Shown one piece after another: positions 34,371-46,983 of a DNA stretch of 64,000 nucleotides. Source of the DNA: Saccopteryx bilineata (taxonomy: Eukaryota; Chordata; Mammalia; Chiroptera; Emballonuridae). Location: contig NC_089493.1 of NCBI RefSeq assembly GCF_036850765.1, positions 166,839,640 to 166,903,639 of the forward strand, read 5' to 3'. Under the pieces are notes generated by a model, which had not been told where the DNA came from, ran no database searches, and saw only the letters and a list, made by a program, of their open reading frames with translations. Each line of letters begins with the position of its first letter. Within the stretch, counting starts at the first letter, position 1. Made by a program: the position numbers and the translations under genes.

Positions 34371-34704
34371 ATTTTTTATTATTATTTTAGTGAGAGGCAG
34401 AGAGACAGACTCCCACATGCGTGGCAACCGAGATCCACTCGGCAAGCCCACTGCTTTGTTACATCTGGAGCCATTTTTTTTAGCCCCTGAGGCAGAGGCC
34501 ATGGAGCCAACCTCAGAACATGAGGCCAACTTACTCAAGCCAATGGAGCCATTGCTGCAGGAGACAGAGAGAGAGAGAGAGAAGAGGGAGGAGTGGAGAA
34601 GCAGATGGTCACTTCTCATGTGTGCCCTGACCGGGAATCTAACCTGTGACATCGACATCCACACGCTGGGCCGATGCTCTACCACTGAGCCAACCGGCCA
34701 GGAC
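34371..34704 (-). mobile_element. VES SINE, long form
   Basis: Minus-strand head CCTGGCCGGTTGGCTCAGTG. Perfect 16-bp target duplication TATTTCCCCACTTTTC at 34355-34370 and 34705-34720. Confidence 0.93.
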
Positions 34705-35027
34705 TATTTCCCCACTTTTCTTACAAAATAAGATAACATAACACTGTTCTGTATCTTGCTATCTTCACTCTCCAGTGTATCCTTTAAAAGTATTTCCACA
34801 TTAATACATGAAAAGCTATTTTTAAAAACTGCTTAGTATTCCACTGTGATATTAATCAGTCTCCTGGTTAATAAACTGATACTTGGGTTGTTTCCAATTA
34901 TTGATTATTACAAACAACTGCATTCAATAGTCTTGTACATACATTATTTTATACATATGCAGTATATCTGTGGGGTGAATTCCAAGATTGGAATTCAAAT
35001 TGATGAGCCAAAGATTAAAAAGGTTTA

Positions 35028-35408
35028 TATATATATTTTTTAGAGAGACAGAGAAAGTGACAGATAGGGACAGAGAGATAGGAAGGGAGAGAGATGAGAA
35101 GCATCAATCCTTCATTGCAGCACCTTAGTTGTTCATTGATTGCTTTCTCATATGTGCCTTGATGGACCAGGGGCTACAGAAGAGTGAGTGACCCCTTCTT
35201 CAAGCCAACGATCTTGGGCTCAAGTCAGTGACCTTGGGCTTCAAGCCAGAGACCTTTGGGCTCGAACCAACGACCATGGTGTCATGTCTATGATCCTACG
35301 CTCAAGCCAGTGACCCCGTGCCCAAGCTGGCGACCTTGAGGTTTTGAACCTGGGTCTTCTGTGTCCCAGTATGATGCTCTATCCACTGTGCCACCACCTG
35401 GTCAGGCA
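35028..35408 (-). mobile_element. Bat long-type SINE
   Basis: Minus-strand head CCTGACCAGGTGGTGGCACA and the long body with repeated CAAGCCAGTGACC-like units. Confidence 0.88.
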
Positions 35409-35510
35409 GGTTTGTAATTTTAATAGGTGCCCTCACAGTGAGTTTTTTTTTTAATTTTCTATTTTGAAAAGATTCCAAATTTACAGAAGCATGGCAAGAA
35501 TTGCACAAAA

Positions 35511-35512
<2 letters not shown>

Positions 35513-35563
<51 letters not shown>

Positions 35564-35576
35564 TATATATATATAT
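35513..35576. repeat. (TA)n-(CA)n-(TA)n compound microsatellite
   Basis: TA run, seven CA units, then TA again. Confidence 0.95.
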
Positions 35577-35922
35577 CCTTCACCCAGATTCACTTATTGT
35601 TAATATATTGTATTTTGCTACATTTTCTTTATCATTTCTTTCCTTCTGTTTTTTAACATATTCATGTGTGTGTGTGTTTACACATATGTGTATAAGTATT
35701 TATGTGTTTGTACACATGTTATTATTTATAATGTACCATTTGAGAGTAGGTTGTGGGCATCATGTCTCTTTAATCCTAAACACTTCATTCTGTATTTCTT
35801 AAGAACAAGGATATCCTTTTATGTAACCAAATTTTAATAATAAAAATCAGAAAATTTAACATTGGTAAAAGATGATTATCCATAGTCTATATTCCAACTT
35901 TACTAAAGAATGGCTATCATCA

Positions 35923-36270
35923 GCCCTGGACAGTTGGCTCAGGGTAGGAGTGTTGGCCCAGCTTGTTGAAGTCCCAGGTTCAATTCCTGGTCAAGGCACA
36001 CAGGAGAAATGACCATATACTTCTCCTCCCCTTCTCTCTCTCACTCTCTTCCCCTAACCCCCTGCAGCCATGGCTCAAATGGTTTGAGCAAGTTAGTTCT
36101 AGGCGCTGAGGATGGTCACCTCAGGTGCTAAAATAGTTTGGTTGCTAAGCAATGGAGCAATGCCCCAGATGGGCAGAGCATTGCTCCATAGAGGGCTTGC
36201 TGGGTGGACCCCAGTCAGGGCGCATGCAGGAGTCTGTCTCTCTGCCTCCTGGCTTCCACTTAAAAAAATA
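35923..36270 (+). mobile_element. VES SINE inside the L1
   Basis: Head GCCCTGGACAGTTGGCTCAG; target duplication GCTATCATCA at 35913-35922 and 36271-36280, so it inserted into an existing L1. Confidence 0.9.
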
Positions 36271-36466
36271 GCTATCATCAATAAATAAATAAGCAACAAG
36301 TGTTGGCAAGGATGTAGAGAAAAGGGAACCCTCATGCACTGTCTGGGAATGCAAATTGGTGCACCACTGTGAAAGCAGTATGACGTAACCTCAAAAAGTA
36401 AAAATGAAACTGCCTTCTCAACCAGCTATTTTACTTCTGGGAATATATCTGAATAAATCTGAAACA

Positions 36467-36802
36467 GCCTGACCAGGCGGTGGCACAGTGGGTAGAGCAT
36501 TGGACTGGGATGCAGAGGACCCAGATTCGAAACCCTGATGTCGCCAGCTTGAGGGCGGGCTCATCTGGTTTGAGCAAAACTCACCAGCTTGGACCCAAGG
36601 TCACTGGCTCGAGCAAGGAGTTACTCGGTCTGCTGTAGCCCCACGGTCAAGGCACATATGAGAAAGCAATCAATGAACAACTAAGGTGTTGCAACGAAAA
36701 ACTAATGATTGATGCTTCTCCTCTCTCTCTGTTCCTGTCTGTCTTTCCCTATCTATCCCTCTCTCTGACTCTCTCTCTGTCTCTGTACAAAAATAAAAAA
36801 AC
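36467..36802 (+). mobile_element. Bat long-type SINE inside the L1
   Basis: Head GCCTGACCAGGCGGTGGCAC and full body; target duplication CTGAAACA at 36459-36466 and 36803-36810. Confidence 0.9.
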
Positions 36803-37573
36803 CTGAAACACTAATTTGAATAAATATATGCACCCCTATGTTCATTGCTGCTTTAAGTACAATAGTCAAGATTTGGAAGCAGCCCAAGTGTCCATCAGTA
36901 GATGAATGTATAAAAAAGTTGTGGTACATTTACACAATGGAATACTATTTGGCTATAATAAAAAAGGATATCTTAACCATTGCAATAGCATGGATGGACC
37001 TGGAGAGCATTATGCTTAGTGAAATAAGCTGGTCAGAGAAAGACAAGCACCATATGATATCACTTATATGTGGTATCTAATGAACAAAATACACTAACAA
37101 ACAAAATAGAAATGGACTCATAGATACAGAGAATAGACTGACAGTTGTCAGAGGGGAGAGGGTTTACAGGGCTGGGTGAAAAAGGTGAAGGAATTATGAA
37201 AAAAACCTCATAGACATAGAAAACAACATGGTAATTACCAGAGGAAGAAGGGGGTGGGGAAGGTCGAAGAGGGTACAGAGGGATAAATGATAATGGAAGG
37301 AGACTTGACTCTGGATAATGAACACACAATTCCTCAAGACAATGTAGTATAGAATTGTACATCTGAAACCTATATAATTTTATTAATGAATGTCACCCTA
37401 ATAAGTTTGATTTAAAAATACCAAAAAACTTTATGAATACTTTACAGTCATTTTTTTAAGACCAGGATTACACTTTGTATTTAGTTGTCATGTTTCTTTA
37501 GTTAACTTCAATCTGAAACAGTTCTTCAGCCTTGCTTTGTCTTTTATAACACTGATTTTTAAAATACTTTATT

Positions 37574-37793
37574 CTTTTATTCAGTGAGAGGAGGGGAGGA
37601 AGAGAGACAGACTCCCACATGCATCCTGCCTGGGATCCACCCAGCAAGCCCATTAGGGGCAATGCTCTACCCATCTGGGCCATTGCTCCATTGCTCAGCA
37701 ACCAAACTCTTCTTAGCACCTGAGGCAGAGGCCATGGAGCCATCTTCAGTGCCAGGGGGCCAAACTCACCTCAATTGAGCCCTGGCTGCAGGA

Positions 37794-37843
<50 letters not shown>

Positions 37844-37941
37844 CAGATGGGCGTTTCTCCTGTGTGCCCTGACCGGAAATTGAACCCAGTACTTCCACAC
37901 TTCAGGATGATGCTCTACCACTAAACCAATGGATCAAGGCC
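37574..37941 (-). mobile_element. VES SINE with an expanded (GA)n tract
   Basis: Perfect 14-bp target duplication TAAAATACTTTATT at 37560-37573 and 37942-37955. The CT stretch of the element has grown to about 22 GA units at 37798-37842. Confidence 0.9.
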
Positions 37942-37976
37942 TAAAATACTTTATTTTTTATTTTAAAAAATGGTTA

Positions 37977-38180
37977 GCCTGACCTGTGGTGGCGCAGTGG
38001 ATAAAGCATCGACCTGGAAATGCTGAGGTCGCCGGTTCGAAACCCTGGGCTTGCCTGGTCAAGGCACATATGGGAGTTGATGCTTCCAGCTCCTCCCCCC
38101 TTCTCTCTCTCTGTCTCTCCTCTCTCTCTCTCTGTCTCCCTCTTTTCTCTAAAAAAAAAAAAGAATAAATAATTTTTTTT
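37977..38180 (+). mobile_element. Bat tRNA-derived SINE (short type)
   Basis: Head GCCTGACCTGTGGTGGCGCA; target duplication AAATGGTTA at 37968-37976 and 38181-38189. Confidence 0.92.
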
Positions 38181-38189
38181 AAATGGTTA

Positions 38190-38945
38190 AATTATTTTTT
38201 ATTTTTAAATTACATTTAACATACAATATTATATTAGTTTCAGGTGTGCAACCCAGTGATTAGACATTGTATAACTTACTAAGTGATCATTATGATATGT
38301 CTTGTACCCATCTGACACCGTAGTTATTAGAATATTATTGACAATATTCCCTATGCTGTACTTTATATTCTGGTGACTATTCTCTTAACAGCCAAGTTGT
38401 ACTGCTTAATCCCTTCACCTTTTTTATCCATCCCCCCTTCCATCTGGCAGCCCTCAAAATGTTCTTTGTATCTACGAACCTGTTTCTGTTCTGCTTGTTC
38501 ATTTATTTTGTTTTTTATATCCAATTATAGATAGATGTGTATTTATTGCCATATTATTGTTCATATTTTTATCCCTTCTTCTTCTTCTTCTTCTTCTTCT
38601 TCTTCTTCTTCTTCTTCTTCTTCTTCTTCTTCTTCTCCTTCTCCTTCTCCTTCTCCTTCTCCTCATTCTCCTTCTTCCTCTCCTTCTCCTTCTCCTTCTC
38701 CTTCTCCTTCTCCTTCTCCTTCTCCTTCTCCTTCTCCTTCTCCTTCTCCTTCTCCTTCTTCTTCTTCTTCTTTCTTCTAGAAGACCCTTTAACATTTTAT
38801 GTAATACTGGTTTGGTGGTGATGAACTCCTTTAGCTCTTTCTTGTCTGGAAAGTTCTTTATATGACCTTCGATTCTAAATGACAGCTTTGCTGCATAGAG
38901 TAATCTTGGTTTTAGGTCATCCATTTATTTTTTAGAATACCCTTA
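38190..38945 (-). mobile_element. L1 fragments, antisense, split by a pyrimidine tract
   Basis: AGTTTCAGGTGTGCAACCCA and CATCTGACACCGTAGTTATT are antisense L1 3' UTR text of the type common in laurasiatherian mammals. A different L1 segment follows after the tract (38774-38945). Confidence 0.65.
38573..38773. repeat. 200-bp pure polypyrimidine tract, (CTT)n and (CTTCTC)n
   Basis: (CTT)n over about 60 bp, then mostly (CTTCTC)n to 38757, then CTT again; practically no purine on the + strand apart from one A. The 'poly-Arg' and 'poly-Ser' open frames across it are artefacts. Confidence 0.97.
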
Positions 38946-38999
38946 ATTTTCATTTGTTTTATGCTTCTTTGTGATTATGCTTAAACTAGGCATCTTTAG

Positions 39000-39540
39000 T
39001 AGTATATTAGTTATCCATTATTGTATCACAAATTACTCTAAAACTTAGTGGCTTAAAACAACAATCATCTCATATATTTTGTGGGTTGGGAATCTGGGTA
39101 TGGCTTAAAACAATAATTTACTATCTCATAGGTTTGTGGGTCAGGAATCTGGGTGCCTCATAATTTCTCACAAGGCTGCAATCAAGGTGTCAGTTAGGGC
39201 TCTGGTCTTACCTGAAAACTTTACTTAGGGAGGAGCCACTTTTAATTTCTCACATAGTTACTGGTGAGATTCAGTTCCTCAGGGGTTGTTAAAATGGGGG
39301 CCCTAGTTTTGTGCTGGCTGTTAGCTGGAGGCCTACCTCAGTTCCTTGCCATGTGGAGCTCTCCATAGGCAGCTCAAAACATGACATCTGACTTTCATAG
39401 AGAAAGAAAGGAAGAGAGCCAGAGAAGGAAAACAAGATGCAAACCACAATCTTTTTGTAACCCTAACTTAGAAAGTGACATGCCATCACTTGTGCTGTGA
39501 TCAGTTCCATTTGGTACAGCCCACACTCAAGGGGAGATGA
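39000..39540 (+). repeat. Ancient interspersed repeat, class uncertain
   Basis: TTAGTTATCCATTATTGTAT, AAACTTAGTGGCTTAAAACA and CACACTCAAGGGGAGATGAT are phrases shared by an old mammalian repeat family. The TTAAAACAACAAT segment near 39050 is partly duplicated at 39100. Confidence 0.55.
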
Positions 39541-39580
39541 TTTTCTAATTATATTTATAATAATTTCTTCTATATTTATT

Positions 39581-39782
39581 TATTTATTTTTAAATATTTT
39601 GTTTATTTGTTTTTTAGAAAGAGGAGAGAGAGAGAGAGAGAGAAAGATTGGGGGGAGGAACAGGAAGCATCAACTTCTAATAGTCGCTTCTTGTATTTGC
39701 CTTGACTGGACAAGCCCAAGGTTCGGAGACCTCAGCGCTCCAGGCCAATGCTTTATCTACCGCGCCACCACAAGTCAGGCTC
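39581..39782 (-). mobile_element. Bat tRNA-derived SINE (short type)
   Basis: Minus-strand head CCTGACTTGTGGTGGCGCGG; 18-bp target duplication with one mismatch at 39563-39580 and 39783-39800. Confidence 0.9.
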
Positions 39783-40049
39783 ATTTCTTCTACATTTATT
39801 AGTTGACATTAATCAATGTAAGGGAGAGCTTTCCCTTAGTTTTTACTTATTCATTTATGGCTCATGTGATTTTTCAATGAATTATATTCCATTATTGTCA
39901 CTACTTAGTTTGATGTCCAATTTTTCCAAATATATTTTATTTTTATTTTAGATTTAGATTCATTTTTATCCCAAATTGTTTTGCCTGCAGAGATCTCTTT
40001 AAGCTGGTTCCTGTGTCTTTTTGTTATATCCATATTATTGCTGTTGTTA

Positions 40050-40460
40050 TTATTATCGAGAGAGAAAGAGAAAGAGGTAGTAAGGGAAAGAGATAAGAAG
40101 AATTAACTTGTCATTGCATCACTTTAATAGTTTATTGTTTCTCATACGTGCCTTGACTCACAGGGTTCAAGCCAAGCTGTGACCCCTTGCTCAAGCCAGC
40201 AACCTTTGGCTTCAAGCCAGCAACCTTGGGCTTCAAACCAGCAATATTGGGTTCAAGCCAGCAACGTTGGGCTTCAAGCCAGTGACCTTGGGCTTCAAGC
40301 CAGTGACTTTGGGATTATGTTGATGAGCCTACATTCAAGCCAGTGAACCCATGCTCAAGCTGGATGAATCACACTCAAGCCAGTGACCTCGGGGTTTCAA
40401 ACCTGGTACCTCAATGTCCCAGGTCAATGTTCTATCCACTGTGCCACCACCGGTTAGTTA
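40050..40460 (-). mobile_element. Bat long-type SINE with expanded body
   Basis: Ends at GTGCCACCACCGGTTAG and has five or six tandem variants of a CAAGCCAGCAACCTTGGGCT unit at 40190-40320, more than in other long SINEs here. Confidence 0.85.
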
Positions 40461-41639
40461 CTCATATTCTTGAGTACTTTCTTACTTTCTGAAGTGGGAT
40501 GTTACAGGATTGATTATCTTACACATTTGCTACTCCAGGCTTGAAATGAGCCATTTATTCAAAAAGCCCTGCTTCCTTTTAGTAGGGAATAGTATTTAGA
40601 AACTAAGCTCTGGGTGGTCGGTGTATACATTGCTAATGGGCTGTCACTGTTTCTAAGCCTTTTCAGCAGACAGTTAGGAAACACACACATATCATCTACA
40701 TCTATACACACACACCTTCAAAATCATGGGTCCATATTAATACTTCCAATTCCGTTTCTTCCTTGCCTTTCCCCTTTCCATCTTTGTACTTTCTTTTCCA
40801 AAAGTGAGAACTCTAACTCCTAACATTATGAATATATTTACTCAGCCCTAAAATATACAGAAAGTAGTTTCAGAATTGCTATACCCACACCAAGGAGAAA
40901 AATTCAGGATTCTTACAGAATTCCAGATTGGCTTGCAGTTTTCTTTAAAGTGAGGGTATATAATTGAAGTATTATTGTGTTCAAAGTTACTTGCAGTATG
41001 GTTATGTTATTCATTTGAAATATGAGTTTTTCAACACCCTAAAATTGACTAGCATGTTGATTAGTATTCTTTTTTGACTATGTAAAACAATAACATAATT
41101 AAAGTCAAACGATTTTGTAAAAAGTAGACTCAGAAAATTGTCACTTGTTCCCTATCTCTTCTGCCTCGTTCATAGCACCCACTGTAGATAATCTATTTCA
41201 TTAGTTTCTCAGTTTATCTTTCTTGGGTTTCTATTTGCAAAAAATAATCACATATATTTATATTTTCTTATTTCTTCTTCTTTTTTACACAAAAGTTAGC
41301 ATACTATCCAATCTCTCCTGGCTTTGAACAGTTACAATATACACAAATTTCATTTACCACAATTTAAATAATACCAGTCCCCCAAAACAGTTTAAACTTC
41401 AGTAACCACGGTATATTAATCGAGCAATGGCATAAAGTACAAATTTCATTCTTAGTTCTTCAGTTCATAGTTTACTTTGTAAAGAAAGATGTGCACCAAA
41501 TCACGTGGCTTCATTCGGTCTGTCAGTGTTTGGTTAGTCTGCAACTGTTACTTAGTTCATGCACAGACAGCAGAGCATGTAGTTGTATTTGCCTTCTTGT
41601 CTCCCAGTGGTAAACTCATGTGACATTTTACAAAAATGT

Positions 41640-42010
41640 ATAGGGGGCATTGATCAACAAAGAAGGAAGCAGTCAAGAAACAAGTGATAATGCTGTCAGC
41701 AAATTTGAATTAAACATGTATGGAGTTACAGAGGAAATAGGGATGTTGACACCTGCTGCCTTCAAGTCTCTAGACATACAGCCCAAGGAGCTTAGTGAAG
41801 GTGAACTTAATCACATGAGTAAGGAAAGTGAGGAAAAGGATGAAGATGTCCTGGAAACAAAATGACACTAGCAAAAAATTCACATTCAAGTAACTCTCAG
41901 AGATGTTTCATGCCACTGAGCTCAAAGGATATGTTGGAAGTTGATCCAGACTTAGACAGGATTATGACAATTTGCCAAGGCACAGGAAGAATGCTTGTTT
42001 CATATTGTAA
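41640..42010 (+). mobile_element. Tigger-like DNA transposon remnant (transposase C-terminus)
   Basis: A 71-codon open frame at 41650-41865 rich in Glu and Lys (LTPAAFKSLDIQPKELSEGE) is followed, in another frame, by KDMLEVDPDLDRIMTICQG, which resembles the C-terminus of Tigger transposases. Stops and a frameshift separate them, so this is a relic and not a host gene. Confidence 0.6.
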
Positions 42011-44321
42011 ATTATAGGATGAGAAGAGCCAAACCCTCTCCTTAATAAGGTTTTCAAAAAGAAATAAACATTTACTTCTCAGTGGTTCTAATATTTTAGA
42101 TTACAATGTACTAAATAAATACTTTATTATTTTTTACTTCCCTATAAGAGAGTTTTTATAAAACATTTTAAAAGTCATGGAACAATAATAATCCCCCCAT
42201 TGATTACTAAGATCATGTTACAGTTTCAGCTGACATAATTGTTTTTACAGTCCTGCACTACTATGCAAAGAGAGGAATACCTGCAGGTACTTTTTTGCAC
42301 TTTGCTTTCTAAAAATTTTTAATCAGTTTTATTGCAGTATAGTTTATATGTAATAAAATGTACCTTTTGAAATTATACAGCTCAATGAATTTTGACAAAT
42401 GTTTGCACCTGTGTAACCATCACTATAATCAAAATACAAAACATTTCTATAACCTTCAAAAGTTCCCTCATGCCCCTTCACAATCAATTCCCCACATCCC
42501 GGCTCCAGGCAACTACTGATCTGCTTCCTGTCACTATAAATTAGTGTTAGCTCTTCCAGAATTTCATCTAAATGGAAGCCTACAGCATGTGTTCTTTTGT
42601 AGTTGCCTTCTTTTGCTCAACGTATTTTTGAAATTCATTCACATTGTTGCGTGTATTAGTAGCTTGTTCCTTTTCATTGCTGAGAGGTATTGCATTGTAT
42701 AGGTATATCTCAATTTGTTTAGCTGTTCACCTCTTGGTGGATATTTGTTTTTTTTTCCGTTTGGTGTTATTCTGAATTACGGTGATATGAATATTTATGT
42801 ACATGTCTTTTTGTGGGGATAGTTTTTTTTAGTTCTTAGATAAATACCTAAAAGCATGATTGCTGGGTCATATAATATGGGAAGTATATATTTAGCTTTT
42901 TAAGAAGCTGCAAAACTTTTTTTAATGTGGTAAAATCACTTTATATTTCCATCAGCAGTGTATGGAGTTTCATTTGCTCCACATACTCCCTAAGGCTTCC
43001 TGTTGTCAAACTTTTTAATGTTAACCATTCCAGGAGGTGTGTAGTGCTATATCGTTGGGGTTTTAGTTTATGTTTTCTTGTTGACTAAAGATATTGAACA
43101 TCTTTTCGTGTGTTTACTGGCTATGTATAGATCTTTTTCTTGAAGTCGGTTCAGATCTTTTGTTTATCTTTAGTTGAGTTATTTGTCTTCTTAAAATTGA
43201 GTTATAAGAATTTTAAAAAATATATTCTGGATGTGAATTCTTTGTCAAATACATGTTTTGTGGATATTATGACTTGTCTTAAAGACTGGCTTGACTTTTG
43301 ATTTTCTTTTGAAAGAGAAGTAATTTTAATAGAGAAGTAATTTTAATAGAGAAGTAATTTTAATAGAGCCCAATTTATCCATTTGTTCTAGTATAGTTTT
43401 TATTTCTTATGTCCCATATAACAGTCTTTGCCTATTGCAAAGTTCACTGATTTTCTCCTATATTTTCTTCTAGAATTTTTATAGTTTTACCATTTATAAT
43501 TTGGTATATGATCCATTTTGAGTTGATGCTTGTGTACGATATAAAGGTTCATATATTTCCAAAGGGATATCAAGCTGTGCCTTTGGGAAAATTTGCTAAT
43601 ATTATCCTTCCCTATTAAGTAATCTTGGCAACTCAAAATTCATTTGACCATATATATGTATCTTTTTCTGCAATCTCAGTTCTAATACATATATATATAT
43701 ATATGGCATATATATATGTAAAGCATTGTAGTAATGTCTTGAAATCAGGTAGGATTAGTTCTCCAACTCTGTTTTCCTTTTCCAAAATTGTTTTTACTAT
43801 TCTAGATCCTTTAATTTGCATACAAATTTTAGTATCATGGTGTCACTTTATGAACAAAAAAGACATGGATATTGATTTGAGTTGCATTGAATCTATAACT
43901 TCAATATGGGAAAAATTAATGATATTATTGAATTTTTTGATCCATGAATATGATTTATCTCTTCATTTAGTTAAGTAATCTTTAATTTCTCTAAGCAATG
44001 TTTGTATTTTTCAGGCTGCAGATTTTCTGTATGTTTTAAGAAATTCACTGCTTATTATTTAATGTTTTTTACTATTCTGAATGGTATTTAAAATTTTTCA
44101 TTTTCTAATTGACCATTGCAAGTATATAACAATAAAATTGATTTTTTTAGATTGATCTTCTATCCTGGGCCCTTAATAAATTGACTTATGAGTATTAATA
44201 GGGCTTTTGTTGAATTTTTTTGTAGGATTTTTAGGATTCTCTACATACACAAACATGTTTTATGCAAATAAATAAAGACTTTTATTTATTTCTTTCCAAT
44301 CTATATGCCTTTTCTTTCTTT

Positions 44322-44395
44322 CTTTTTTCTTTTTTTTTAAGATTGGGGTTTTTTTTCTCTTTCAAGATTTTATTTTTATTCATTTTAGAGAGGGC

Positions 44396-44427
<32 letters not shown>

Positions 44428-44546
44428 GGGGAAGGAGGAGGAAGCATCAGCTCCCATATGTGCCTTAACCAGGCAAGCCCGGGTTTTGAACTGGCCACCT
44501 TGGTGTTCCAGGTCAATGCTTTACCCACTGCACCACCACAGGTCAG
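44322..44546 (-). mobile_element. Bat tRNA-derived SINE (short type)
   Basis: Minus-strand head CCTGACCTGTGGTGGTGCAG; target duplication GCCTTTTCTTTCTT at 44307-44320 and 44547-44560. Confidence 0.9.
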
Positions 44547-45235
44547 GCCTTTTCTTTCTTTTACTTGCCCTATTGTACTGGTTACAGTTTTCAAAGCAAA
44601 ATCAAATAGAAATGGTTTGCTTCTAGTCTTTTTTGAGGAAAACCTTTTAGTCTTCCACCATTAAGTTTCTATAGATATAATTTAGCAGATTGAGGAAGCT
44701 ACATTTATTTCAAGTTTGTTGAGAGTTTTTATCATGAATGAGTGTTAAATTTTGTCAAATACTTTTTTGCATCTATTGAAATGACCACATAACCTTTCCA
44801 TTTTACTTGTTAATATAGCAAATTAAACAGATTAAGTTTTAGATGTTTGATCAACTTTTCACTTTTAGAATATATTAAACTTTGTCATCATATTCTAGTC
44901 TTTTCTATATTGCTGGATTCTGTATGCTAATATTATATAAAATGTTTTTGCACGTATGTTTATGAAGGATATTGGTCTGTAGTTTACTTTTCCTATAATT
45001 TATTTGTCTCATTTTATTAGAGTAACAGCTTTTTTGTTTTATGACTTTTCTCTATTATTTGCTCATTTCATTTATTTCCACTCTCATTTTTATTATTTTC
45101 ATCCTTCTACCATATTTTATCTCTTCCTCCATTGATCAACATGTGGGCTGATTCCAGTCTGGGGCTATTATGAAAAACATTGCTATGAATGTTTGCTACA
45201 AGTCTTTGTATGAACATATGTTTTATTTTTTTTTT

Positions 45236-45440
45236 ATTTTTAAATTTAATTATTGGGATGACACTGGTTAACATAATTATACAGGCTTTAGGTGCCTGCT
45301 TCTACAACACATCTCTGTATACCATATTATGTGTTTATTCCCCAAGTCAAGTCTTTGTCCATCACCATTTATACTACCTATACCCACCTCAACATTCCCC
45401 CCACCCCCTAGCAATCACCTCACTGTTGTCCATTTTAATT
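45236..45440 (-). mobile_element. L1 3' UTR, antisense, nested
   Basis: The start is the complement of the AATAAATTCAATT tail seen in the other L1 copies (AATTATTGGGATGACACTGG), followed by GGTGCCTGCTTCTACAACAC. Confidence 0.75.
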
Positions 45441-46589
45441 TCTCTTAAAGGAGCTCAATTTCACTGGTTTCTGCACTTGTATTATTATTTCTTTGCTTCT
45501 GCTTGCTTTGTGTTTATTTTCTCTTCTTTTAGTTTCTTGAGGTGGATCATAGTTTATTCATTTGAGACCTTTCCTCTTACCATTAGTGCTATACACTTAC
45601 CTCTTAAGACTGCTTTAGTTGTATTCCATAAATTTTGATGTGTTGTATTTTCACTTTCATTCAATTCAGTGCATTTTTAAATTTCCTTTGGGACTTATTC
45701 TTTGAGCCATGGATTATTTAGAACTGTTTTTGTTTTATTCTCAATTGTTTAGAGATTTTCCTGTTATCTTTCTGATTTTTATTTTAATTCCAGGATGGTG
45801 AAGGCATATATTTTGTGTAATTTACCTTCTTTTAATTTTTTGAGCTTTGTTTTTTGACCCTGGATGTGATCAGAATATATTCTGTTGTTGGGTAGAATGC
45901 TCTATAAATGTTAATTAGAGCCTATTAATTAATGGTGTTGCTCATTTCTATATTCTTGTTAGTAATTCTATCAATTGTTGGGAAAAAGTTTTATCAATTA
46001 TTGTTCACTTCCTCTATACACTTTTTAGTAGTCTGTCAATTATTTTCAAATTGTTGAGGTCTCTAACTATAATGGAAGATTTGTCTGTTTTACCTTCCAG
46101 TTATATCAGTTTTTGTTTCTTGTGTTTTGAAGTTCTGTTGTTTGGTATATACGTATTTAAGATGGCTATGTCTTTCTAGTGGATCAACCCTTTTATCACT
46201 GCATAATGTCCCTCTTTGTTCCTGGTAATTTTCTTTGGATAAATAGGCATTTAAGATGATTAAATCTTCTTGATACTTGGTAAATTGTATCAAGTCATTT
46301 TGAAGTATCTCTCTTTTTCTCTGCTAATATAATTTGTGTGAAGGTCCACTTTCTTCTGATAGTAATAGAGCCACTAAGCTTTCATATAATTAGTATTTGT
46401 ATGACATATATTTTTCCTTTATTTATATATAAAATAAATTTTCTGTAGACAGGATAAAGTTGGGTCTTGCTTTTTATTCATCTCTTACTTTTAGTTGGAA
46501 TGTTCAGACCACTCACATTTAATGTAATAGTAATAGGATTATGTTCACCATCTTGCTCTTTATTTTCTTTGTATTTTATCAGTTTTTTT

Positions 46590-46983
46590 ATTGTTGTTGT
46601 TTTGTTTTGTTTTGTTCTGTTTTGAAAGAGAGAGACAAGAAGGGAGATGAGCAGCATCAACTCATCGTTGTGACACCTTAGTTGTTCATTAATTGCTTTC
46701 TCATACGTACCTTGATCAGCTGAGCCAGTGACCCCTTGCTCAAGCCAGCGACTTTGGGCTTCAAGCCAGTGACCTTTGGGCTCAAGCCAGCAACTTTGGG
46801 CTTCAAGCCAGCAACCTTTGGGCTCAAGCCATGGGGTCATGTCTATGATTACACGCTCAAGCCAGGAACCCTGCACTCAAGCTGGTGAGCCTGCATTCAA
46901 GCCAGCAACCTCAGGGCTTCAAACTTGGGTCCTCTGCATCCCAGGCCAATAGTCTATTCACTATGCCACTGCCTGATTAGGGT
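46590..46983 (-). mobile_element. Bat long-type SINE
   Basis: Ends at ACTATGCCACTGCCTGATTAG; body with several CAAGCCAGCAACTTTGGGCT units; T-rich, GTTTT-repeated tail. Confidence 0.85.

Larger units (their letters stand above)
33495..35455 (-). mobile_element. Old L1M 3' end, antisense, split by three SINEs
   Basis: Antisense L1M 3' sequence is recognisable at 33540-33866, 34721-35020 and 35409-35455 (for example GGGTTGTTTCCAATTATTGA and ATATCTGTGGGGTGAATTCC). SINEs at 33877, 34371 and 35028 interrupt it. Confidence 0.65.
35905..37415 (+). mobile_element. LINE-1 3' part (ORF2 C-terminus and 3' UTR), split by two SINEs
   Basis: L1 text such as AACAAGTGTTGGCAAGGATG and GGGAATGCAAATTGGTGCA is followed by an open 80-codon ORF2 C-terminus at 36838-37080 (MFIAALSTIVKIWKQPKCPS ... 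HHMISLICGI). The 3' UTR has a single copy of the segment that became the minisatellite at 24.3 kb, and a TAATAAGTTTGATTTAAAAA-like tail. Confidence 0.85.

Noticed and set aside
36838..37080. 80-codon open frame with a recognisable protein
   Set aside because: It is the C-terminus of L1 ORF2 within a truncated L1, not a host gene.
38499..38924. Long Arg-rich and Ser/Leu/Phe-rich open frames
   Set aside because: They are translations of the CTT/CTTCTC tract in different frames and strands, with no conserved protein content.
40190..40400. Regularly spaced short repeats as a CRISPR-like array
   Set aside because: The units are variants within a SINE body in a mammalian genome, without unique spacers.
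41650..41865. 71-codon acidic open frame as a possible small gene
   Set aside because: It is followed out of frame by a Tigger-like transposase C-terminus, so it is best seen as a DNA-transposon relic.
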